This document shows, piece by piece, positions 17,839-26,474 of a stretch of DNA of 64,000 bases. Made by a program: the position numbers and the translations under genes. Source of the DNA: UBA12191 sp009937185 (GTDB lineage: Bacteria > Planctomycetota > UBA8108 > UBA1146); NCBI GenBank assembly GCA_938075155.1, contig CALJGL010000004.1, positions 149,071-213,070 of the forward strand, given 5' to 3'. The notes beneath the pieces were generated by a model. It was not told the origin of the DNA and made no database searches. It saw nothing but the letters and a program-made list of their open reading frames with translations. Within the stretch, counting starts at the first letter, position 1, and every line of letters starts with the position of its first letter.

Positions 17839-19941
17839 TTAGGGACAGTTGGGATAACTGCTGCAGTCCAATCCATCACTGGTCGGATCTGATCCACAAG
17901 TCTCACCGGGTGCAGGCAAGTTTGCAGTCCCGAACAGGTATGTCAGCAATGCGACTCCGTCTGAGATATCCAGAGAACCATCGTCATTGACATCTGTAGC
18001 GTCGAGGCAAGAAGGGGTCCCCTCACCGTTAAACAGGAAGCCAAGGATTCTCACAGCGTCTGCGATGTTGATGGCACCGTCTTCATTCGGGTCACCCCGT
18101 CTGAAAATGATCGACTCACAAGCGTCTGGAACCCCGTTTCCATCGGAATCCAGCTCTGAGCCATTGGCAATATCACAACTGTCTGGATTACCATTGTTGT
18201 TGCAATCAGGAGTTGAACCTGAATCCACCTCACACTGATCGATGGCGCCGTTGCTATTGCAGTCATCGGCGATGCCGAGGTCAATCTCACAGTTATCGAG
18301 CAAAGTATTACTATTGCAATCATCGCCCGTCCCGTTGATCACTTCGCAGGAATCCGGGAGGTTATCGAAGTCACAATCGACCAAGGTACCGGAGTTGATA
18401 TCACAGATATCATGAACACCGTTTCCGTCACAATCATTGGTCGCCAACTGGCATGAATCAGGAATCCCATCCGAATCACAATCGGATGCACCTGCTTCGA
18501 TATCACAAGAATCTTCGATACCATTTCCATCGCAATCGATCGCAGGAGTCTGACACGAATCAGGGATAGAGTCCCCATCGCAATCGATTTCAATTCCCGC
18601 GGCAATATCACAAGCGTCTGGCTCGCCGTTATTATTACAGTCTGCCGTATTACCGATCGCGCACTCACATGAATCGACGATGAAGTTTCCATTGGTATCT
18701 ACTGAATCGATGTTGGCAGGAACAATCTTAAAGATTTCTCCACCATTCCAATCGCAGATGTATACCTCACCGTAGGCATCTTCACCAAAGCCGGTGACAC
18801 CAGAGATGGATTGAGATCCGGGAGGGTTCAACTCCGCAGAACGGTTCGTGAATTCTGTGACACTGGACCCGTTCCATATGAATGACCAAATCGTGCTCGT
18901 GCACCAATCGGAGTAAAAGTAAATGCCGTGCATATCAGGCATGGCACAACCTCGGTAGACATTTCCACCTGTGATCGAGCAACCTGATCCATGGGAGTAA
19001 ACTTGTACCGGATCCGTGAGTGCAGCAGAATTACAGGCACACCCAGAGAGCCCGGTGCAACTATTGCCTTCCATGCAACGCCAGCCGTAGTTTTCGCCTC
19101 CGACGGAAGAAAACGGCTGAATGCTGATCTCTTCCCAGTTGAACTGCCCCACGTCGGCAATGTAGAGATCTCCGTTATCTCTATCAAACGAGAATCTCCA
19201 TGGATTACGAAGTCCCGTCGCCCATATCTCATCCAGAGGAGCACCTGGCCCCACGAATGGATTGTCGGGAGGAATCGCATAAGGAGTTCCCCCATCTACA
19301 TCCAAACGCAACATTTTCCCCAGACGGGTATTTGGATTCTGACTGTTCCCCTGAGGGTCATTGGCACTTCCGCCATCACCCAAGCCTATGTAGAGGTAAC
19401 CGTCATTGGGACCGAAGGCGATCATGCCTCCGTTATGGTTCGTGAAGGGTTGATTCTGTGTAAACAGAATCTGGTCCGGACTTCCGTTCGCAACATTTGG
19501 ATTCGTTGCCGAAACAGAGAAGCGGGCGACGACAGTATCACTGCTGTTGTTCGTGTAATACAGGTAAAAGAAACCGTTGTTCATGTAGTCGGGATGAAAC
19601 GCAAGGCCTAGAAGTCCTCGTTCGTCGGCTCCAGAATTTCCTCCCCCAACGATGGAGTTGATATTGAGGAATGGAGTCGTCAATAACGTAGCACTGGCCA
19701 TGTCGTAAATACGAATAATGCCGGCCTGCTGAACGATGAAGAGACGTTCAAAGTCTCCCTCAGGCGCAGCCACGAGTACGGGTCTAGCGACACCACTGGC
19801 AATTCTGCGGGTAGAAAGAGGTGTCGTTCCCGATTCAGCGATCGACACATCCGGAAAAAGTACAAGGATCACCAAAAACGCACACAAAGTACGGACCAAA
19901 AATAACGGGGTCCGAATAGTGTTCGAACTTTCAGAGTTCAT
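17839..19941 (-). CDS. Secreted glucose/sorbosone dehydrogenase-type propeller with Cys/Asp repeats and dockerin-like end
   Basis: 700-residue exported protein. After a signal peptide (FLVRTLCAFLVILVLFPDVSIA) comes a PQQ-dependent GSDH beta-propeller (about 45-405): GLLGLAFHPDYMNNGFFYLYY, NHNGGMIAFGPNDGYLYIGLGDGG, KMLRLDVDGG and ATGLRNPWRFSFDRDNGDLYI. Residues about 410-610 contain around ten repeats of DCDGNGxxDSCD style, a thrombospondin-3-like calcium stalk. The end (about 612-690) has two dockerin-like helices, GDPNEDGAINIADAVRILGFLF and DVNDDGSLDISDGVALLTYLF, then a Cys-rich tail. This stalk and tail arrangement is characteristic of planctomycete secreted proteins. It probably oxidises sugars or aldoses outside the cytoplasm. 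PQQ dependence is inferred from family. Confidence 0.9.
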   Translation of the reverse strand: MNSESSNTIRTPLFLVRTLCAFLVILVLFPDVSIAESGTTPLSTRRIASGVARPVLVAAPEGDFERLFIVQQAGIIRIYDMASATLLTTPFLNINSIVGGGNSGADERGLLGLAFHPDYMNNGFFYLYYTNNSSDTVVARFSVSATNPNVANGSPDQILFTQNQPFTNHNGGMIAFGPNDGYLYIGLGDGGSANDPQGNSQNPNTRLGKMLRLDVDGGTPYAIPPDNPFVGPGAPLDEIWATGLRNPWRFSFDRDNGDLYIADVGQFNWEEISIQPFSSVGGENYGWRCMEGNSCTGLSGCACNSAALTDPVQVYSHGSGCSITGGNVYRGCAMPDMHGIYFYSDWCTSTIWSFIWNGSSVTEFTNRSAELNPPGSQSISGVTGFGEDAYGEVYICDWNGGEIFKIVPANIDSVDTNGNFIVDSCECAIGNTADCNNNGEPDACDIAAGIEIDCDGDSIPDSCQTPAIDCDGNGIEDSCDIEAGASDCDSDGIPDSCQLATNDCDGNGVHDICDINSGTLVDCDFDNLPDSCEVINGTGDDCNSNTLLDNCEIDLGIADDCNSNGAIDQCEVDSGSTPDCNNNGNPDSCDIANGSELDSDGNGVPDACESIIFRRGDPNEDGAINIADAVRILGFLFNGEGTPSCLDATDVNDDGSLDISDGVALLTYLFGTANLPAPGETCGSDPTSDGLDCSSYPNCP

Positions 19942-20197
19942 CCAGCTTCCAATCGATTCTCAGTCACCGTCTATCCGGTAACCTTGATTTCTGTGGGGTC
20001 TTGATTCGACCTATATTTACAAATTCCAGTGTAACCGAGATATGGGGAAATTCTCGGCCAATCGACGCCATCTAAAAGAATGACACATCAGGAAACCCCG
20101 AAAACGACCTTGGGTAATAGATTGCCGTGGAAAGCGACGCAATAATGGACCCTAGAGTCCTTTTAGTCCTCGGGTAAATCTCCCTCAAGATCCGCAT

Positions 20198-21049
20198 TTA
20201 TCGAGATAATTCAGTAATTCTAACGTGAACCGCATCGACCACTTCGTGTGGAGTTGAGGTTCCGGCGGTGATTCCCACGTGTTCCACACCCGTAAACCAG
20301 GCGGCTTCCAACTGATCTTCATTTTCAATGTGATGAGCCGTCACCTGACGTTCGCTACAAACTTCAAGTAATTTTCGGGTGTTAGAAGAATTGTAGCCGC
20401 CCACGACGACCATGACTCCCGGCCCCCTCGCCAGATCTTCGGCCAATTCCTCAACTGCACTTTGGCGGTCCTTGGTCGGCTTGCAGACGGTATCGACAAA
20501 CTCAACTTCGATTTCTGGAAAACGAATTCGAATCTCGTCGAGAATGCCACGAGCCTCTTTGATTCTGTGAGTGGTCTGGCAAACGATGCCAATTCGGGCT
20601 TTCCCAGACAACTTTTCGATATCCCCACTGCCACCGATGACCGTGTAATCCTCGAGATCACCCACGATCCCACGAACCTCAACGTGCTTCTCCTGGCCAA
20701 AAACCACGGGGTGCCAGCCTTCAGATACAAGCCTTTTCACAGCCGTGTGCACCCTTAGAACCAGAGGACAGGAGGCGTCATACACAGTGAATCCCCTGTC
20801 GTGCAGTTTTTCTTTGACACTTTCTGCTGTCCCATGAGCGGTGATCATCACATTCCGAGACTTGATTTCGTCATCGAGAGAATCGACCATCTGGACGCCA
20901 TGATCCCTCAGTTTTTGAACTGTTTGAGGATTATGGACCAATTGACCTACGATCGTCAGATCACCCTTAAATGCGGGATCAAGGGCAGCCTCAATGGCAT
21001 CCCTAACTCCAAAACAGGTTCCGAGGGCTCTGGCACGTGTGATCTTCAT
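20198..21049 (-). CDS. ispH: 4-hydroxy-3-methylbut-2-enyl diphosphate reductase
   Basis: IspH (LytB), the last enzyme of the MEP isoprenoid pathway, makes IPP and DMAPP with a [4Fe-4S] cluster. The three cluster cysteines are C12 (LGTCFGVRDAIE), C94 (DASCPLVLRV) and C189 (VDTVCKPTKDRQ). VHNPQTV and ITAHGT supply substrate-binding residues. The length of 283 is slightly short but complete. The gene is monocistronic on the minus strand, with its start diverging from hutU. No terminator is obvious in the 256 bases before the sugar dehydrogenase gene. Confidence 0.95.
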   Translation of the reverse strand: MKITRARALGTCFGVRDAIEAALDPAFKGDLTIVGQLVHNPQTVQKLRDHGVQMVDSLDDEIKSRNVMITAHGTAESVKEKLHDRGFTVYDASCPLVLRVHTAVKRLVSEGWHPVVFGQEKHVEVRGIVGDLEDYTVIGGSGDIEKLSGKARIGIVCQTTHRIKEARGILDEIRIRFPEIEVEFVDTVCKPTKDRQSAVEELAEDLARGPGVMVVVGGYNSSNTRKLLEVCSERQVTAHHIENEDQLEAAWFTGVEHVGITAGTSTPHEVVDAVHVRITELSR

Positions 21050-21304
21050 CTCAGGATCTAACTCCGCTTCTAAATAACTCCAACAAACCTACCGGACGCT
21101 TCAAATGATCTGAAGCCGGGGTTGGCAAGGTCACAATCTCATTCTAACACTCTTCGGAACCCAGATTCGAGTCTTCTCCCGTTTTCGATGAGTCGAGATG
21201 ATCGATTCTGTTTCGGTTGCATCACCCCGATCTTTCTGGTGGCATCCACTTTCAGGGTGAAGCCGGTACTTCAATGTCGCCCTGTGGAAAGGGATCTCCG
21301 TCCG

Positions 21305-22993
21305 ATGTCATTGAATCCCGATATCCTTGGATCCGCTCGCAGTGTCAAAGCCCCCCGGGGAACTGAACTCAGCTGCTCAAGTTGGCTGATTGAAGCTCCC
21401 CTCCGAATGCTCATGAATAATCTCGATCCCGAGGTTGCTGAAGACCCCGACAATCTCGTCGTCTACGGTGGCTCCGGCAAAGCTGCAAGAACATGGGATT
21501 GCTTCGAAGCGATCTGCTCTACTCTCCGAGAAATGGCTCCCGACGAAACTCTACTGGTACAAAGTGGTAAACCTGTCGGAGTAGCAAAAACCCATCCTGA
21601 TGCACCTCGTGTTCTTATCGCTAACTCAAATCTCGTTCCTCGTTGGGGAACCATTGAAGAGTTTCGGAGACTGGAGGCAGAAGGCCTCATCATGTACGGG
21701 CAAATGACCGCCGGTTCATGGATCTACATCGGTACCCAAGGAATTCTTCAGGGTACCTATGAAACTTTTGTCGAGGCAGGAAGACAGCACTTCAATGGAG
21801 ACCTCAAAGGTCGCTGGATTCTCACCGCTGGACTCGGCGGTATGGGAGGGGCTCAACCCCTCGCAGCATCCATCGCCGGAGCGGTATCTCTCAATATCGA
21901 AGTCGATCCCGCACGCATCCAACGACGACTCGAAATGAAATACCTCGATGAATCCTTCGAGGATCTCGATGAAGCATTGAATCGCATCAACGAACTTTGT
22001 GAATCCGGAGAAGCACGCTCTGTAGGAATTCTTGGAAATGCCGCAGAAATAGTGCCTGCGATCCTAGAACGAGGCATCGTTCCAGATATGGTCACTGACC
22101 AAACGAGTGCTCACGATGCTCTGGATGGATATATCCCTCACCAGGTCTCCTGTAGTGAGGCTCAGCGACTCCGAGAAGAGGATCCTGACCGATATGAGAC
22201 TCTTTCCAAAGAATCGATGAGAATCCATTGTGAAGCGATGATCGGCTTGATGAACGCCGGATCGATTTGCTTTGACTATGGTAATAATTTGCGCGGACAA
22301 GCCAAGGATGCTGGACTTGAAAATGCATTCGATTACCCCGGCTTTGTCCCTGCCTACGTGAGACCCCTCTTTTGTCAGGGCAAAGGTCCCTTCCGTTGGG
22401 TCGCACTCAGCGGAGACCCTGAAGACATTTACAAAACAGACGAAGCCGTCCTCGACCTATTTTCCGATGACGAACATCTCTGTCACTGGATACGAACCGC
22501 ACGCGAACGAATCCAATTCCAGGGACTGCCTTCCAGAATCTGTTGGCTGGGTTATGGAGAAAGACACCGTCTAGGACTTCGCATCAATGAACTCGTCGCC
22601 AGCGGTGAAATCTCTGCTCCTATTGTGATCGGTCGAGACCATCTCGATTGTGGTTCTGTGGCCTCCCCTAATCGGGAAACGGAATCCATGCTGGATGGAT
22701 CCGACGCCATCGCTGACTGGCCCCTCCTCAACCTCATGCTCAATACAGCCAGCGGAGCCACCTGGGTTTCCCTACATCACGGGGGCGGAGTCGGAATCGG
22801 TAATTCCATTCATGCTGGAATGGTGGTTGTCGCTGATGGAACACCTGAAGCGGCAAAGAGACTTGAGAGAGTCCTGATCAACGACCCCGGAATGGGAATT
22901 TTCAGACACGTCGATGCGGGTTATGAAGACGCACGTTCTTTCGCTGATGAAAAGGACGTCTGGATACCCATGAATCGAGACCGACGGCGATGA
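21305..22993 (+). CDS. hutU: Urocanate hydratase
   Basis: HutU hydrates urocanate to imidazolonepropionate in histidine breakdown, using NAD+ as a tightly bound electrophile. Family segments are VVYGGSGKAARTWDCFEAI, VQSGKPVGVAKTHPDAPRVL, MYGQMTAGSWIYIGTQGILQ, LTAGLGGMGGAQPLAASIAG, DQTSAHDALDGYIP, RDHLDCGSVASPNRETE with the catalytic Cys, and LHHGGGVGIGNSIHAGMV. The frame stays open back to 21122, but ATG 21305 is chosen because a purine-rich GGAAAGGGA lies about 11 bases upstream and 562 residues is the family length. It overlaps hutI by ATGA. Confidence 0.95.
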   Translation: MSLNPDILGSARSVKAPRGTELSCSSWLIEAPLRMLMNNLDPEVAEDPDNLVVYGGSGKAARTWDCFEAICSTLREMAPDETLLVQSGKPVGVAKTHPDAPRVLIANSNLVPRWGTIEEFRRLEAEGLIMYGQMTAGSWIYIGTQGILQGTYETFVEAGRQHFNGDLKGRWILTAGLGGMGGAQPLAASIAGAVSLNIEVDPARIQRRLEMKYLDESFEDLDEALNRINELCESGEARSVGILGNAAEIVPAILERGIVPDMVTDQTSAHDALDGYIPHQVSCSEAQRLREEDPDRYETLSKESMRIHCEAMIGLMNAGSICFDYGNNLRGQAKDAGLENAFDYPGFVPAYVRPLFCQGKGPFRWVALSGDPEDIYKTDEAVLDLFSDDEHLCHWIRTARERIQFQGLPSRICWLGYGERHRLGLRINELVASGEISAPIVIGRDHLDCGSVASPNRETESMLDGSDAIADWPLLNLMLNTASGATWVSLHHGGGVGIGNSIHAGMVVVADGTPEAAKRLERVLINDPGMGIFRHVDAGYEDARSFADEKDVWIPMNRDRRR

Positions 22994-24222
22994 CTTTGAA
23001 GCCTATTGATCTCCTCCTCTCAAACGCCAATAAGGTGGTCTCCGGAAATAAAGGAGTATACGAGGGGTTCTCGATTGCGATCGATTCAGGGAAAATCAAG
23101 GCTATCGGACCGGCGAGTGAAATCGCCGGTCTTTTCCATCCTCGGGAAGAACTGGATGCCACAGGCAAACTCATCACACCCGGATTCGTCGATTCTCACA
23201 CTCATGTGATCTTTGGTGGCCAGCGTGCAGGGGAATTTGTCCAACGCTGCTCTGGCGCGGACTACGAACAAATAGCAGCCGCAGGTGGCGGAATCAGAGC
23301 TTCTGTACGAATGACTCGTGATACGGATCTCGACACTCTCGTTTCGGATGCTCTTCCTCGAATCCAAAGGATGATGGCCTCCGGATCGACAACCATCGAA
23401 ATCAAGAGCGGATATGGCCTGGATCTCGAAACAGAACTAAAAATGCTTCGGGCCATAGCGATCCTTGCCAAGGATTGTCCTGCTGAAATCGTCCCCACTT
23501 TCATGGGAGCTCACGAAACCCCCGATGAGTGGCGAGAAGATCGATCCCGATATATCAAAATGGTCTGCGAAGAAATGATTCCCGCTGTTGCCAGCGAGGG
23601 GCTTGCAGAGTTTTGTGATGTCTTTTGTGAACGGGGCGTCTTTAACCCCGAAGAGAGCCAAGCGGTTCTCGAAGCCGGTATCGCCCATGGATTGAAACCA
23701 AAGATCCACGCGGACGAAATGGCAGCTTCTGGAGGTTCTCTCGTTGCCGCTCAAGTCGGCGCCATCAGTGCGGATCACCTGATGATGACTCCACCAGAAG
23801 GTATCGCAGCTCTCAAAGAAGCTGGAGTCGTGGCGACTCTGCTCCCCGGGACCACCTTTTTCTTGTCGAAGCCGACATATGCACCCGCTCGCAAAATGAT
23901 CGATGCGGGCCTCGATGTGGCCTTGGCCACGGATAGAAACCCGGGGTCATGCACCATCGAGAGCATGCTCTTCATCATGGGACTCGCCGTCCAGCGCATG
24001 AACATGACCCCTTTAGAGGCGCTTGAAGCGGCCACTTTGGGGGGCGCGAAAGCATTGGGACGAAGTGAGATCTGCGGATCCATAGACGTTGAGAAAAGAG
24101 CGGACCTCATTCTTTGGGATGCTCCTGACGAAGATTTTTTGATTTACGAATTCACTAACGATTTGTCTCGTACAGTATGGGCAGGTGGAAACCGGATTTC
24201 CGGGCCTCCAGTCCACAGTTGA
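22990..24222 (+). CDS. hutI: Imidazolonepropionase
   Basis: 410-residue HutI, which opens imidazolonepropionate to formiminoglutamate. Metal and substrate motifs are TPGFVDSHTHVIFGGQRAGEF (about 60-80), AAGGGIRASVRMTR, IEIKSGYGLD, PTFMGAHETPDE, KIHADEMAASGG, SADHLMMTP and VALATDRNPGSCTIESM with the final metal Asp. It is translationally coupled to hutU. No hutH, hutG or hutF lies next to the pair, so the rest of the pathway must be elsewhere. The long greA starts 38 bases downstream. Confidence 0.95.
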   Translation: MTLKPIDLLLSNANKVVSGNKGVYEGFSIAIDSGKIKAIGPASEIAGLFHPREELDATGKLITPGFVDSHTHVIFGGQRAGEFVQRCSGADYEQIAAAGGGIRASVRMTRDTDLDTLVSDALPRIQRMMASGSTTIEIKSGYGLDLETELKMLRAIAILAKDCPAEIVPTFMGAHETPDEWREDRSRYIKMVCEEMIPAVASEGLAEFCDVFCERGVFNPEESQAVLEAGIAHGLKPKIHADEMAASGGSLVAAQVGAISADHLMMTPPEGIAALKEAGVVATLLPGTTFFLSKPTYAPARKMIDAGLDVALATDRNPGSCTIESMLFIMGLAVQRMNMTPLEALEAATLGGAKALGRSEICGSIDVEKRADLILWDAPDEDFLIYEFTNDLSRTVWAGGNRISGPPVHS

Positions 24223-24260
24223 TCGAAGAGGCACCCCGTGTGCCAATAGGATGGAAAAAG

Positions 24261-26471
24261 ATGTCGCAATTTCTGGATCGTGCTGAACGCGCCATGAAAG
24301 ATCAGTCCTGGGACGATTATGAGGAAGCTTGGTTGGATGCCATCGAAAGTGGCAATGTCAAGTTTCCTGATTATCTGACCGCCGCCCGCTCTGCTATTGC
24401 AAATGGTTGCGAAGAACGTGCCGGACAAATGCTGGAACTTATCTATCAGTCAGGGAACGCTGACACTTTGGTTCAAGAAAAGAAACTCGAATTCATCGAG
24501 GCTCTGGCATGCACTCTCCCGAGAAGCGAGCCGATGCGGAAGCTGCTACTGGATTCATACAAAGATAACTTCGGACACATTGATGGGTTTGATACCTGTG
24601 TTAAAAACTCAGGCCTCATGGAGGGAACTCGACCCGGAGATGTGATTCCACTCTTTAAAAGAATGGTTCACTACCAACCCGGCTCCTTCGTCAAACACCG
24701 ATCCGGATGGGGAGTGGGAGAAGTCAAATCTCTCGATACTAAGACTGAAACCGCCATCGTCGATTTTCAGAAGAAAGAAGGGCACTCCATGAAATTGGAA
24801 GCCCTCCCCCAGATCTGTACTCCACTGGATCATGATCACTTTCTTGTCGTCTCATGGAGAAGGCCTGAAGATCTGAAACAGTTGGCGGAAAAAGAACCGG
24901 TCGAACTGATCAAGCTCGCCCTCCGAACCTCCTCCAAACCTTTACCATTGCCACGCGTGAAAGACCTAATTGCAGGAACAGCGATTCCGACTAGCTCTTG
25001 GAGTAAATGGTGGACGAAGACCAGAAATGCTCTCAAAAAGGAGCCGCTCATCGGTCAAACCGGCGGCAAGAATAATGAGCTGTATCTGCTAGATACACCT
25101 GAAGCCTTGAATACCAGCCTCACTCGCAAGTTCAAGGGGCTCTCTCCTTCCGAGTTGCTTCAATCGATCAGAGAATCCCTAGTGGAGGTCGGTCCTGATC
25201 AAATCTCGGTATTGGAAGAAGGATTCACCCGTCTCCGAAGAGATGTCGACAGAGGAGATCTACCTCGTTCAGAAAGAGTCTCTGCACTCCTCCTTCTCAG
25301 GGAGCACGCTTCCAATGGCCAAGAAGAAATGGCTATTGGCGCACTCGCCATGAAGGAAAAACGTCTCTCCAATCTTCTCAACAATATTACTCGAGAAGAT
25401 GAGATTAAAGAGACGCTTGAAATCCTCATGCGACTCAACCCTGAAGAGTTCACAAATAACGATTCTGAATTGTTTCTCGAAGCCGATGACGTTCTCCGTG
25501 AGCTTCTGATCAACAAATTCAAAGCAAATGACACTATGAATCAAATGCATGAGATGTGTATGGATTCACTTCACCAGCCGAGCAAATCACCTCTCTTGTT
25601 CCTGTTCCTAGCTAGAAGAGCGACAGCGGGGAATACTGCTGACTTCCCAATGCTGGAAGGGATTTCTACTTCCGATCTTGTCAGACAGTGCCTATCCCTA
25701 CTCGACAGACTCGCTCTCACTTTGAATACGACTGCGGATGATCCTGGTCTGCAAAGAACGGTGAAACGTTTTCGTCAGCACCTCACGGCAAAGCCATTCA
25801 ACTTGCTCAACAAAACTCTCGAAAATTCTAAAATCAATGATGCACGGGCACTCTATGATTTGATCGTTAGCTTGCGAACTATCAGTGATGCCAATATTGA
25901 AAAGCTGAAAGCCGTCATTCTCAGAAAGTTCCCCAAGGTTCTTTCTGGCCAAAAAGTAGTGAAAGTGGAAGTCTCAAGCAGAGACTCCATCTACTCCACC
26001 AGCTATGGAATAGACAAGGTTCAAAAAGAACTGACAGAGATCCGAAACGAAAAACTACCTGCGATTTTCAAAGCGATTGGAGATGCAGCAGCGCTCGGAG
26101 ACCTCAGTGAAAATGCTGAATTCACTTCTGCGATCGAAGAGCGAGAGAACCTGAATAGAAAAGTCCTCGAACTCCAATCAGAACTCGATCGCGCTCAGAT
26201 CATTGATCCAACCCAGGCGACGACGGACCAGGTCAGTCTCGGCAGTTGTGTGAAGATCTTTAACATCGGAACTGATTCAGAGGTCACATACTCCATTCTC
26301 GGCCCCTGGGATGGTGGCCCCGATGACGGAGTGATCTCATATCTTTCTCCACTTGGAAAAGCTCTTCTTCAAAAACGTGCTGGAGAAGAATTTGAACTAG
26401 AACTTCCCACTGGAACTCAATCCTTCAAGATTCTAGAAATCGCACAGGGACAGATTCCGGTCGCCCGATGA
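24261..26471 (+). CDS. greA: Long GreA-type transcript cleavage factor with large N-terminal extension
   Basis: 736-residue protein (from ATG 24261, with AGGA about 9 bases upstream). Only the C-terminal 150 residues are canonical GreA. LSENAEFTSAIEERENLNRKVLELQSELDRAQIID is the coiled-coil that enters the RNA polymerase channel, with acidic tip residues in GDLSENAEF. It is followed by the FKBP-like domain ending LPTGTQSFKILEI. The N-terminal about 580 residues are mostly helical and include HRSGWGVGEVKSLDTK (about 150) and a Trp-rich SSWSKWWTKTRNALKKEP (about 250). This arrangement matches the enlarged GreA fusion of Chlamydiae and other PVC bacteria. It rescues backtracked polymerase; the role of the extension is unknown. 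Confidence 0.9.
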   Translation: MSQFLDRAERAMKDQSWDDYEEAWLDAIESGNVKFPDYLTAARSAIANGCEERAGQMLELIYQSGNADTLVQEKKLEFIEALACTLPRSEPMRKLLLDSYKDNFGHIDGFDTCVKNSGLMEGTRPGDVIPLFKRMVHYQPGSFVKHRSGWGVGEVKSLDTKTETAIVDFQKKEGHSMKLEALPQICTPLDHDHFLVVSWRRPEDLKQLAEKEPVELIKLALRTSSKPLPLPRVKDLIAGTAIPTSSWSKWWTKTRNALKKEPLIGQTGGKNNELYLLDTPEALNTSLTRKFKGLSPSELLQSIRESLVEVGPDQISVLEEGFTRLRRDVDRGDLPRSERVSALLLLREHASNGQEEMAIGALAMKEKRLSNLLNNITREDEIKETLEILMRLNPEEFTNNDSELFLEADDVLRELLINKFKANDTMNQMHEMCMDSLHQPSKSPLLFLFLARRATAGNTADFPMLEGISTSDLVRQCLSLLDRLALTLNTTADDPGLQRTVKRFRQHLTAKPFNLLNKTLENSKINDARALYDLIVSLRTISDANIEKLKAVILRKFPKVLSGQKVVKVEVSSRDSIYSTSYGIDKVQKELTEIRNEKLPAIFKAIGDAAALGDLSENAEFTSAIEERENLNRKVLELQSELDRAQIIDPTQATTDQVSLGSCVKIFNIGTDSEVTYSILGPWDGGPDDGVISYLSPLGKALLQKRAGEEFELELPTGTQSFKILEIAQGQIPVAR

Positions 26472-26474
26472 ATT

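Noticed and set aside
18110..18690. CRISPR-like or satellite repeats
   Set aside because: The repetition is coding: DCDGNG-type calcium-binding repeats of the sugar dehydrogenase in a continuous frame, with variable units and no spacers.
21122..21304. Upstream extension of hutU
   Set aside because: No family similarity in these 61 residues, and ATG 21305 has a purine-rich ribosome site and gives the normal length.
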